Shown here one piece after another: positions 9,355 to 16,626 of a stretch of DNA of 30,233 nucleotides (positions are counted from its first letter, which is position 1; each line of letters begins with the position of its first letter). The DNA comes from Intestinimonas aquisgranensis (GTDB lineage: Bacteria > Bacillota > Clostridia > Oscillospirales > Oscillospiraceae). The stretch lies in NCBI GenBank assembly GCA_020687605.1, contig JAJEQY010000043.1:1-30233 (forward strand), given 5' to 3'. The translations under genes were made by a program, and so were the position numbers. The notes under the pieces are model-generated. The model was not told where the DNA came from. It did no database searches and worked only from the letters and a program-made list of their open reading frames with translations.

Positions 9355-11709
9355 TCAGCCGCACTTGGAGTAGCCGCAGTTCCGGCAGGTGACGCAGCCG
9401 CCCTCATGCTCCAGAGGGCTGCCGCACTCGGGGCAGAACTTGGCCAGCTTGGCCTCGGCGGGGGTCATGTCCGGGCTGACGGGACCGCGGGCGCCCTGGG
9501 GACCGACGGGCAGGGGAGCCGCCGGGGCGGCGTGGATGGGGGCCGGACAGGGGGGCAGGGGGGCGTTGGTCTGGGCGGTCTTCATGACCTTCTCGATGGC
9601 CTTGGCGATGGCGTCGGGGCAGGAGGTCACAGGTACGCCGGGCTGGCGCAGGCAGGAGGGGCAGCGGATGCCCTTGAGCTGGGTGATGATCTCGTCGCTG
9701 TCCACCCCGGCGCGCAGGGCAATGGACACCAGGCGGGCGGTGGCCTCCGACTGGGAAGGACAGCCGCCGGCACGGCCGGTGTTGGTGAAGACCTCACAGA
9801 TGCCCTGCTCATCGTAGTTGACGGTGATGAAGAGCTTGCCGCAGCCGATCTTCACCTTCTCGGTGTAGCCCATGGTGACGTCGGGGCGGGGCCGGGGCAG
9901 GATAGAGCCGTTGCGCAGCAGGCAGGCGGTGGAGTCGCAATTGGATTCCAGCAGCTTCTCCACGTGGTCGGGCAGGGTGTTGTCTCCGGCCTTGCCGTCG
10001 TTGACCTTGCCGATGTTGAGCACCTGCTCGTCACGGCTGCCGTCCCGGTAGATGGTGGTGCCCTTGCACCCCAGCTCGTAGGCCAGCCGGTAGACCTCGG
10101 CCACCTCCTCCCGGGTGGCGGCGTTGGGGAAGTTCACTGTCTTGCTCACGGCGTTGTCGGTGAAGGCCTGGAAGGCGGCCTGCATCTTCACGTGCCAGAT
10201 GGGGGAGACGTCGTGGGCGCACACAAAGACCTTCTTCATGTCCTCGGGGATGCCGTCCACGTGGGCCAGGGTGCCCTGCTCCACGATGGCCTGCATCAGC
10301 GCCTCGGAGTAGAGGCCCCGGCGGGTCAGCTCCCCCTTCAGGATACCGTTGGTCTCGATGAGGTGGGTGCTGTCCATGACGTTGCGGATATAGGCGTAGG
10401 CAAAGACCGGCTCTACGCCGCTGGACACCCCGGCGATGATGGACAGGGTGCCGGTGGGGGCGATGGTGGTGACGGTGGCGTTGCGGAGAGGCTTGCCGTC
10501 CTTGTAGATGCTCTCGTTGAAGAGGGGAAAGGCACCCCGGACCCCGGCCAGGTCCTCGCTGGCCTGGTGGCCGATGGTCTGCACCAGCTCCATGACCTCA
10601 CGGGCCATGGCCACGCCGGCGTCGGAGTTGTAGGGGATGCCCATGTAGAGGAGCATGTCGGCAAAGCCCATGACGCCCAGGCCGATCTTTCGGGTCAGCT
10701 TGGTGACCTTGTCGATCTCAGGCAGGGGGTACTGGTTGACCTCAATGACGTTGTCCAGGAAGTGGACGGCGGTGCGGATGGTCTTTTCCAGCTTCTCCCG
10801 GTCCAGAACATAGCCGCCGGCGGTCTTCTTCAGGTGGTTGACCAGGTTGATGGAGCCCAGGTTGCAGGCCTCATAGGGCAGCAGGGGCTGCTCGCCGCAG
10901 GGGTTGGTGGACTCGATCTCGCCCTGGCTGGGGCAGGGGTTGTCCCGGTTGAGCCGGTCCAGGAAGATGATGCCGGGCTCGCCGGTGCGCCAGGCGGAGT
11001 CCACGATGGACTCAAAGACCGCCCGGGCGTTGAGCCGGCCGGTGATCTTCTTGGAGGCGGGGTCCACCAGGTCGTACTCCCCGCCGGACTCCACCGCCGC
11101 CATGAAGGCCTCGGTCAGACCCACGGAGATGTTGAAGTTGGTGATCTCCTTGGTGTCGTTCTTGCAGGTGATGAAGTCCATGATGTCGGGGTGGTCCACC
11201 CGGAGGATGCCCATGTTGGCGCCCCGGCGGGTGCCGCCCTGCTTCACCGCCTCGGTGGCGGCGTTGAACACCTTCATAAAGGAGATGGGACCGCTGGCCA
11301 CGCCGCCGGTGGAGTTCACCGTGGAGCCCTTGGCCCGCAGCCGGGAGAAGGAGAAGCCGGTGCCGCCGCCGCTCTTGTGGATGAGAGCGGCGTTCTTGAT
11401 GGCGTCAAAAATGTCCTCCATGGAGTCGGCCACCGGCAGCACAAAGCAGGCAGACAGCTGACCCAGGGGCCGGCCGGCGTTCATCAGAGTGGGGGAGTTG
11501 GGCAGGAAGTCCAGGTTGGTCATCAGCTGATAAAAAGAGGCGGCAGTGGCCGCGGTGTCCGCCTGGGGGTCAAAATGGGTGTCGGCGGCGGCGATGGCGT
11601 CCGCTACCCGGTGGAAAAGCTCCTCCACGGTCTCGGTGGGTTGACCCTGCTCATCGCGGATCAAATACCGGCGCTCCAGTACTGCCCTGGCGTTCTCACT
11701 GATCGGCAT
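9355..11709 (-). CDS. nrdJ: Adenosylcobalamin-dependent (class II) ribonucleotide reductase
   Basis: A 784-residue enzyme that reduces ribonucleotides to deoxyribonucleotides using coenzyme B12 to form the active-site thiyl radical, needing no oxygen. The active-site barrel is clear: SACFVLPV with a redox Cys at about 88, GGGTGFSFSRLR (about 114-125), and STNPCGEQPLLPYEACNLGS with Asn269, radical Cys271 and Glu273. IAPTGTLSIIAG is the conserved phosphate-binding loop. The last 26 residues form a four-or-more-Cys zinc-ribbon-like tail (CPECGSPLEHEGG...CRNCGYSKCG) typical of the long class II form. No small subunit or activase is encoded nearby, as expected for class II. GGAGA-type ribosome-binding site upstream of ATG 11709. 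Confidence 0.96.
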   Translation of the reverse strand: MPISENARAVLERRYLIRDEQGQPTETVEELFHRVADAIAAADTHFDPQADTAATAASFYQLMTNLDFLPNSPTLMNAGRPLGQLSACFVLPVADSMEDIFDAIKNAALIHKSGGGTGFSFSRLRAKGSTVNSTGGVASGPISFMKVFNAATEAVKQGGTRRGANMGILRVDHPDIMDFITCKNDTKEITNFNISVGLTEAFMAAVESGGEYDLVDPASKKITGRLNARAVFESIVDSAWRTGEPGIIFLDRLNRDNPCPSQGEIESTNPCGEQPLLPYEACNLGSINLVNHLKKTAGGYVLDREKLEKTIRTAVHFLDNVIEVNQYPLPEIDKVTKLTRKIGLGVMGFADMLLYMGIPYNSDAGVAMAREVMELVQTIGHQASEDLAGVRGAFPLFNESIYKDGKPLRNATVTTIAPTGTLSIIAGVSSGVEPVFAYAYIRNVMDSTHLIETNGILKGELTRRGLYSEALMQAIVEQGTLAHVDGIPEDMKKVFVCAHDVSPIWHVKMQAAFQAFTDNAVSKTVNFPNAATREEVAEVYRLAYELGCKGTTIYRDGSRDEQVLNIGKVNDGKAGDNTLPDHVEKLLESNCDSTACLLRNGSILPRPRPDVTMGYTEKVKIGCGKLFITVNYDEQGICEVFTNTGRAGGCPSQSEATARLVSIALRAGVDSDEIITQLKGIRCPSCLRQPGVPVTSCPDAIAKAIEKVMKTAQTNAPLPPCPAPIHAAPAAPLPVGPQGARGPVSPDMTPAEAKLAKFCPECGSPLEHEGGCVTCRNCGYSKCG

Positions 11710-11781
11710 AATTGTCGTCTCCTCTTTCGTTTTTCATTTTGCTCTATCTGTAGGGGAGGATAGGGACCTCCCGCTAAACGC

Positions 11782-11828
11782 GCACTACATATTGTATCAG
11801 AGAAAATGATGAAGTCAATATATCGTTT
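11782..11828 (-). promoter_or_regulatory. Tandem NrdR boxes in the nrdJ promoter
   Basis: Two 16-bp sites on the minus strand resemble the NrdR box ACACwATATmTwGTgt: AAACGATATATTGACT (11813-11828) and ATACAATATGTAGTGC (11782-11797). Their starts are exactly 31 bp apart, the three-turn spacing known for NrdR box pairs. One covers the -35 and the other the -10. NrdR is the ATP/dATP-sensing repressor of ribonucleotide reductase genes; its gene is not in this window. The match and spacing are read directly; binding is inferred. Confidence 0.72.
11791..11818 (-). promoter_or_regulatory. Sigma-A promoter of nrdJ
   Basis: TTGACT (11813-11818) and TACAAT (11791-11796) on the minus strand are separated by 16 bp, about 80 bp upstream of the nrdJ ATG. 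Both elements lie inside the NrdR-box-like sites, which fits direct repression. Confidence 0.75.
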
Positions 11829-11833
11829 TAGAC

Positions 11834-11863
11834 GAAAAAAACGGAGGGGATCTCCCCTCCGTT
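11834..11863 (-). terminator. Intrinsic terminator of the two-component operon
   Basis: A 10-bp stem (11840-11849 with 11854-11863, AACGGAGGGG and its complement) with a 4-nt loop is followed on the minus strand by a run of seven T (11834-11840). It is the end of the histidine kinase transcript and lies just upstream of the nrdJ promoter. Confidence 0.9.
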
Positions 11864-11910
11864 GCCGGAACCCTTAGAGCCAGACGAAAAACGCTCGTCA
11901 AAGGTGATTT

Positions 11911-13410
11911 TTACCCCTCTCCGCCGGGCAGACTGGACAGGGGAAGCACCAGAGTCATGCGGGTGCCCACTCCCTTGCGGGAGAGGACCTCCAGCCAGCC
12001 GCCGTGGCGCTCGGCGATGTACTGGGCGATGGACAATCCCAGGCCGGTGCCGCCCGTCTTCCGGTCCCGGGACTGGTCGGCCCGGTAGAAGCGCTCAAAA
12101 ATGTGGGGCAGGCTCTGGGCGTCGATGCCGTCCCCCTCGTCCTGGACGGACACCCGGGCGGTGCCCTCCGCCGTCTCCAGGGAGAGGGTGATCTCCCCGC
12201 CGGCGGGGGTATACTTGATGCTGTTGTCCACCAGCACCCGGAGACACTGCTTGATGAGGCCCAGGTCGGTGTGGACCGGCACGGGAGCCTTGCCCCAACG
12301 GGCCGCAAAGGGATGGGTCTGGTCGATCATCCCCGTCTCCTTGTAGACCTGCGCCACCACCTCGGTGAGGTCGAAGTCGGACATCTCCACCTGCATGGTG
12401 TCATTGTCCCCACGGGCCAGAAAGAGGAGCTGCTCCACCAGCTCCTTCATGGACTCCGCCTCCCCACGGATAGCGTCGATGGCCTCCTGACGGGTGGCGG
12501 GGTCGTCCTTCCCCCAGCGGTCCAGCAGGCTGGCATAGCCCTGGATGACGGCGATGGGGGTGCGCAGCTCGTGGGAGGCGTCGGAGACGAAGCGCATCTG
12601 GGCCCGGTAGGCCGCCCCCAGCCGGTCCAGCATGGCGTTGATGGCCTCGGCCAGGTCCCGGAGCTCCTTCTGGGTCCCCGATACCGGGATGCGCTTGTCC
12701 AGATGGGTGGCGTTGATCTCGTCCAGCCGCCCCGCCAGGGCGGAGAGCTCGGCGGCCGACATGTTGGGGGGCGCGCTGCCCAGCCGGGCTGCCGCCGCCG
12801 CCAGATCCTGGATGGGGCGGAGCGTCTTTTTGATGGTGCCGGCATTTTTCAGCAGGTTGAGGAGCAGACTGAAGAGCTGGCACACCAGCAGGATGCGCCC
12901 GGCAAAGGCCAGAATGGTCACCGGCTGCTCCAGGTCCAGGGTGATGGCGTAGGGCTCCCCATCGTTGGGCAGGGAGAGGGTGTAGGCGGCACCGCGGCCG
13001 GGATGGCTCTTCCAGGGACCGAAGAACAGGGCCTCCTCCCCCAGGGTGAGGACCCGCAGGGCCTGCTCCTCCTCCGGGAGCGTCTGGTTCCCCAGAGTCA
13101 TGGGCAGCAGAAGGGCGCCCAGCCGCAGGCCGGACTCCGACGGCGCCTCCTCCAGCGCCGAGACGGTGTAGTCCCCCACCGACATCCACACCGTGGCCTC
13201 GGCGGAGGGCACGCCCCGCTCCTCTACCAGCTGGGCGATCTCCCCGCACTGGCGGTCCGCCCACAGGAGAATGCCGCCCCAGGCCAGCACCAGCAGCAGC
13301 AGGTCGGTGGTGAAATAGATGCCCAGCAGCCGCAGAAAGAGCCGCAGATTGAGCCGCAGGACGATAGAAGAGCGGATGCCGCCCCGGTCCTGCTTTGGTT
13401 TGGAGACCAT
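11911..13410 (-). CDS. Membrane sensor histidine kinase
   Basis: A 499-residue two-component sensor. TM1 is about 23-51, followed by an extracytoplasmic sensor of about 115 residues that I do not recognise, TM2 at about 165-187, a HAMP-like linker, then the HisKA helix with the phospho-accepting His280 in SDASHELRTPIAVIQGY. The ATPase domain has the N box (QCLRVLVDNSIKYTP), G1 (VQDEGDGID), F box (FERFYRADQS) and G2 (KTGGTGLGLSIAQYIAE). The ATG at 13410 follows GGAGGGG. It should phosphorylate the OmpR-type regulator encoded two genes upstream in the same operon. Signal and target genes are not evident. Confidence 0.94.
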   Translation of the reverse strand: MVSKPKQDRGGIRSSIVLRLNLRLFLRLLGIYFTTDLLLLVLAWGGILLWADRQCGEIAQLVEERGVPSAEATVWMSVGDYTVSALEEAPSESGLRLGALLLPMTLGNQTLPEEEQALRVLTLGEEALFFGPWKSHPGRGAAYTLSLPNDGEPYAITLDLEQPVTILAFAGRILLVCQLFSLLLNLLKNAGTIKKTLRPIQDLAAAAARLGSAPPNMSAAELSALAGRLDEINATHLDKRIPVSGTQKELRDLAEAINAMLDRLGAAYRAQMRFVSDASHELRTPIAVIQGYASLLDRWGKDDPATRQEAIDAIRGEAESMKELVEQLLFLARGDNDTMQVEMSDFDLTEVVAQVYKETGMIDQTHPFAARWGKAPVPVHTDLGLIKQCLRVLVDNSIKYTPAGGEITLSLETAEGTARVSVQDEGDGIDAQSLPHIFERFYRADQSRDRKTGGTGLGLSIAQYIAERHGGWLEVLSRKGVGTRMTLVLPLSSLPGGEG

Positions 13411-13434
13411 ATCCGCCCCTCCTTTCCAGATGGT

Positions 13435-13932
13435 TTACGGCTGTTCCAGCCAGTCTAATACCGGCTGAAGCTGTTCACGGCTCACCCAGTCCACGCCGTG
13501 AACGAGGACTTCCATCAAGGCTCCGGCCTTAGGGTCGCCTTTGGCGGCGGCATGCTTGGTGGACAGGAGGATGGGGGTCATCATGATTTTGGAAAGGCCC
13601 TTCACCCGGTCGGGGGCATAGCCGCCGCGGAGGTAAAAAAGAGGGCGGTCCCCCAGGTGGCTGCTCCGGGCCAGACGGGAGACATCCACCTCCGCCGGAG
13701 AGGCCATGCCCACGGCGCACACGGCGGCCACCTGCCAGCGGCCCAGCGCCCCCTTCAGCCCCTGGATAGTCCCGGCCCGGAGCCAGCCCAGGAAGAGGAC
13801 CGGCGTGCCCCGGAGCGGCGCTTCAGGTGCATCCAGTGGGCAGGCGGGCAGACCGGTGGCTTGGGAGAGCATCTTGGCATACTGACGGGTGAAGCCGGTG
13901 GACGAGTGATATACGATGGCGTCCGCCCTCAT
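13435..13932 (-). CDS. Flavodoxin-domain protein
   Basis: A 165-residue soluble protein with a flavodoxin-type FMN-binding fold. The phosphate-binding loop is the N-terminal YHSSTGFTRQYAKML, and the length is close to that of a single flavodoxin domain. PVLFLGWLRAGTIQGL and the VGMA segment occupy the positions of the later flavin-contacting loops. I chose ATG 13932, with AGGAGG six bases upstream; it lies one base beyond the stop of the response regulator, suggesting translational coupling. An upstream ATG at 13956 would overlap the regulator and has a poorer site. Lying between regulator and kinase genes, it may link the signalling pair to redox state; this is inference. Domain call is fairly secure, function open. 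Confidence 0.75.
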   Translation of the reverse strand: MRADAIVYHSSTGFTRQYAKMLSQATGLPACPLDAPEAPLRGTPVLFLGWLRAGTIQGLKGALGRWQVAAVCAVGMASPAEVDVSRLARSSHLGDRPLFYLRGGYAPDRVKGLSKIMMTPILLSTKHAAAKGDPKAGALMEVLVHGVDWVSREQLQPVLDWLEQP

Positions 13933-13933
13933 G

Positions 13934-14617
13934 TCAGCCCTCCTCCCGGATGACATAGCCCACGCCCCGGACGGTGTGGATGAGTTTCACCCCGAACCGC
14001 TCGTCCAGCTTGGAGCGGAGGAACCGGATGTAGACGTCCACGGCGTTGGTCTCCCCGGCAAAGTCGAAGCCCCACACGTTGTCCAGCAGGGATTCCCGGG
14101 AGATGACCTTCTCCTTGTTCTCCAGCAGGTAGCGCAGCAGGTCGAACTCCCGCCGGGTGAGCTCCACCGGCGTGCCGGAGAGGCTCACCTCGTGGCGCTC
14201 CACATCCATGGCCAGAGGGCCGCAGGTGAGCTTGGGGGACTCCACCGGGGCGGCGGGGTGCTTGCGCAGGGCGGCACGGATTCGGGCCAATAACTCCTCG
14301 ATGGCAAAGGGCTTGGTCACGTAGTCGTCCGCTCCGGCGTCCAGCCCGGACACCTTGTCCACCACCGCGTCCCGGGCGGTGAGCAGGATCACCGGCGTCT
14401 GCCGCTCCTTCCGCAGCCGACGGAGCACCTCCATCCCCGAGAGGGCCGGGAGCATGATGTCCAGCAGGATGAGGTCGAAGGTCCCCGTGAGAGCACGCTC
14501 CAGGCCCGTCCGGCCATCGAAGGCCTTCTCCACCTCGTAGCCCTCGTACCGCAGCTCCAGTTCCACCATCCGGGCCAGCTTCTCCTCATCTTCCACCAAC
14601 AAGATCCGTTCCGCCAT
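13934..14617 (-). CDS. OmpR/PhoB-family response regulator
   Basis: A 227-residue two-domain regulator. The receiver domain has the acidic pocket (VEDEE, about 8-12), phospho-acceptor Asp53 in LILLDIMLP, Thr80 and the conserved Lys102 in DDYVTKPFAIEEL. The C-terminal winged helix contains LTRREFDLLRYLLENKEKVISRESLL and the recognition region VDVYIRFLRSKLD. It is the cognate partner of the histidine kinase of the same operon. AGGAGGGG precedes the ATG. An inverted repeat over the operon -35 region (15241-15267) could be an autoregulatory site. Confidence 0.96.
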   Translation of the reverse strand: MAERILLVEDEEKLARMVELELRYEGYEVEKAFDGRTGLERALTGTFDLILLDIMLPALSGMEVLRRLRKERQTPVILLTARDAVVDKVSGLDAGADDYVTKPFAIEELLARIRAALRKHPAAPVESPKLTCGPLAMDVERHEVSLSGTPVELTRREFDLLRYLLENKEKVISRESLLDNVWGFDFAGETNAVDVYIRFLRSKLDERFGVKLIHTVRGVGYVIREEG

Positions 14618-14640
14618 GGGCGGACCCCTCCTTTTTCCTC

Positions 14641-15192
14641 TTATGGACGGCGCAGCCGCGCCAGAAAACGATTCATGGCCTCCCGCAGGGAGGAGAAAAA
14701 GCTCCGCACCGTCTCCCCCTCCACCAGGGGGCCGGAGAGCCGGTACCGGAAGCCCAGCAGCAGCCCCACGCCCAGCACCACCGTGATCTCAAGGAAGAAA
14801 AAGAGCAGGAGCACCACCAGGATGAGCAGGGGGACTGAGGCCGCCTGCCCTCCCTTCCGCCACACCTCCAGCCGGGTGGCCAGAAAGTTGTGGAAGAAGT
14901 CTTTCAGGCCCTCTTTCAGCTCGGACCAGGGGACGATCAGCACACCGCTGTGCCGGGCGCCGTCCGTACCCTCCGACAGGCTGGGGGAGGAGGGCGGCGG
15001 CGTGCCGCTGGAGGAGGGGCGGGTGGAGTAGAAGCCGCCCCCAGGCGGCGTCGGCGTCAGACCCTGCCGCTCCAGCTCCAGCATGGCCGCCAGGGCATCA
15101 CCGTTGTTCCGCTCCAGGGCCGAGAGCGCGGCGATCACGTCCACACCGGCGGCTTCACTGATCCGCCGGGCCTGCTCCACCGTCACTGACAT
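14641..15192 (-). CDS. UBA-like domain membrane protein (DUF4342-like), unknown function
   Basis: A 183-residue protein, first gene of the two-component operon. Residues about 3-45 (VTVEQARRISEAAGVDVIAA...NNGDALAAMLELERQG) look like the UBA/TS-N three-helix fold that also begins clostridial DUF4342 proteins. A low-complexity Pro/Ser/Thr-rich linker (about 48-75) follows, then an amphipathic segment and a strongly hydrophobic stretch (about 118-150) able to cross the membrane once or as a hairpin. A basic C-tail ends in RFLARLRRP. ATG 15192 is preceded by GGGGGAGG. No catalytic motif is visible. Its position at the head of a kinase-regulator operon suggests an accessory or target membrane component. 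The DUF4342 relation is by pattern memory and should be treated as tentative. Confidence 0.6.
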   Translation of the reverse strand: MSVTVEQARRISEAAGVDVIAALSALERNNGDALAAMLELERQGLTPTPPGGGFYSTRPSSSGTPPPSSPSLSEGTDGARHSGVLIVPWSELKEGLKDFFHNFLATRLEVWRKGGQAASVPLLILVVLLLFFFLEITVVLGVGLLLGFRYRLSGPLVEGETVRSFFSSLREAMNRFLARLRRP

Positions 15193-15223
15193 GTGCCTCC
15201 CCCTCTCCCCGTATACTGACCCA

Positions 15224-15267
15224 ATTATAACCCGCTCCGCCTAAAGAGAGCTTTGGGTTTTCTTTAG
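15224..15267 (-). promoter_or_regulatory. Promoter of the two-component operon with inverted repeat over the -35
   Basis: A perfect TATAAT lies at 15224-15229 on the minus strand, about 32 bp before the first ATG. No good -35 hexamer is present 16-18 bp upstream. Instead an inverted repeat CTAAAGA (15241-15247) / TCTTTAG (15261-15267), 20 bp centre to centre, covers that area. A weak -35 with a nearby repeat is typical of activator-dependent promoters, so autoregulation by the OmpR-type regulator is plausible. Confidence 0.5.
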
Positions 15268-15349
15268 ATACCATTAAAAATACCGTGCCGGACGGTTTTA
15301 TGAGTACCATGATGATAGCATATCCGGCCTGCTGGGACAAGGGTGGGGG

Positions 15350-15379
15350 TTTACCCTGGCCCCGGTGCTGTGATATAAT
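15350..15379 (+). promoter_or_regulatory. Candidate promoter of the NodB-like protein gene
   Basis: TATAAT at 15374-15379 lies 36 bp upstream of the ATG at 15416, with a weak TTTACC -35 at 15350-15355 and an 18-bp spacer. Confidence 0.5.
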
Positions 15380-15415
15380 CGAAGCGATTTCATCGAAACA
15401 AAGGAGGGATGGTCC

Positions 15416-16609
15416 ATGTGGAAACGGTTCCTGGCCGGGCTGTGCGCCGCCGCGATGCTGGTGGTTTTCATCCAGAGCTATGCCGCCGGAGAGGAGTGGG
15501 ACGCCAATATCATCTTCCTGGCCCTCAATGACTCTCCCGTCCCCCTCAGTGACAGCACCATGCCCATCAACGTGGGCGGCACCATCTACCTCCCCTATTT
15601 CATGCTGGATGCAAACCAGAACGGCGGCATCCGCCTGGGCATCATCAATGGTGGACAGGACAAGGTGAAGAACACCCTCACCCTCTACAACACGGAGCCC
15701 AAAAACCTGACCTTCGATCTGCGGACCGGCCTCTCCTATGACTACTTCCCAGACGGCGAGCGGCAGACCCCCACCGCCATCATCCGCAACGGCCAGATCT
15801 ACGTTTCGGCCAGCTCCACCTGCTCCTATTTTGGCGTGAAGTATATTTACAGTAATATCCAGTTCGGAGACAAGAGCTACCCCTATATCCGCATCCGCAC
15901 CGATAATGTGGCGCTGGACGACGCCTCCTTCAAGAGCTCGGCCTCCACAACATACCTCATCCAGCTCCAGAACTACTATCGCTCTGTGACTGGCCAGGGT
16001 GGGGACAACAGTTCGGCTACGGTCTCCCCGGCTCCCTCCGTCCCATCCCAGCCGACGGATAGCGGACAGGATCGCCGGGGGGTCCGGGTCTATTTGGCAG
16101 TGCGCAGCGATACGGGAGAGTCCGGCAGTGAGATGCTGGACCGGCTCCGGGATTACGGCTGGGGCTGCCTGCTGCTGGTGCCCGCTGACCAGGTGGCCCA
16201 GCGGGATGACCTCATCCGCCAGGCGGTGGGGGAAGGACATATGGTGGGCCTTATCACCGATGCGGAAAACCTGGAGAAGGCGCAGCGGGAGCTGGAGAAG
16301 GCCAACGAGGTCCTCTCCCATGTGGCCCTCACCAATACCCGAATCGTGCTGGCAGAGGACCCGGCAGTGGCTCAGGCCTTGGCCGCGGAGGGTTGGCTGT
16401 GCTGGGATGACGACATCGACGGTGTGCCAGGCGAACGGAGCAGCAGCACCGTCTACTACCAGATCGAGCGCCGCCTGGAGGAGCGGGAAAGTCAGGCCAG
16501 TATCACACTGGATGACAGCAGCACCTCCGCCTCCGTGCTCAGCCGACTCCTGGACACCCTGCGGGAGGACGGTTATAGTGTGCGCCTGGCGGTGGAATCG
16601 GAATTTTAA
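15416..16609 (+). CDS. Secreted protein with copper-amine-oxidase-like N-domain and degenerate NodB-like domain
   Basis: A 397-residue exported protein. A signal peptide (about 1-24, cleavage near SYAAG) is followed by a beta-rich region, about 28-165, resembling the repeat domain often called copper amine oxidase N-terminal (NVGGTIYLPYFML...NGQIYVSASSTCSYFGVKY). It probably acts as a cell-surface module. A Ser/Pro/Thr linker (about 196-220) leads to a C-terminal domain with the polysaccharide-deacetylase (NodB) pattern: SEMLDRLRDYGWGCLLLVP, then DDLIRQAVGEGHMVGLI and EKAQRELEKANEVL. The metal-binding Asp-Asp and His-x3-His motifs are missing, so deacetylase activity is unlikely. AAAGGAGGG precedes the ATG. 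A class V aminotransferase gene follows in the same operon. Confidence 0.72.
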   Translation: MWKRFLAGLCAAAMLVVFIQSYAAGEEWDANIIFLALNDSPVPLSDSTMPINVGGTIYLPYFMLDANQNGGIRLGIINGGQDKVKNTLTLYNTEPKNLTFDLRTGLSYDYFPDGERQTPTAIIRNGQIYVSASSTCSYFGVKYIYSNIQFGDKSYPYIRIRTDNVALDDASFKSSASTTYLIQLQNYYRSVTGQGGDNSSATVSPAPSVPSQPTDSGQDRRGVRVYLAVRSDTGESGSEMLDRLRDYGWGCLLLVPADQVAQRDDLIRQAVGEGHMVGLITDAENLEKAQRELEKANEVLSHVALTNTRIVLAEDPAVAQALAAEGWLCWDDDIDGVPGERSSSTVYYQIERRLEERESQASITLDDSSTSASVLSRLLDTLREDGYSVRLAVESEF

Positions 16610-16626
16610 GGTGGAGGATGTGTCCT

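Noticed and set aside
9406..11763. A very long plus-strand open frame antisense to nrdJ
   Set aside because: It is Gly/Val/Leu/His-rich low-complexity translation, as expected from the complement of a G+C-rich gene, and has no domain. The minus-strand frame carries all ribonucleotide reductase motifs.
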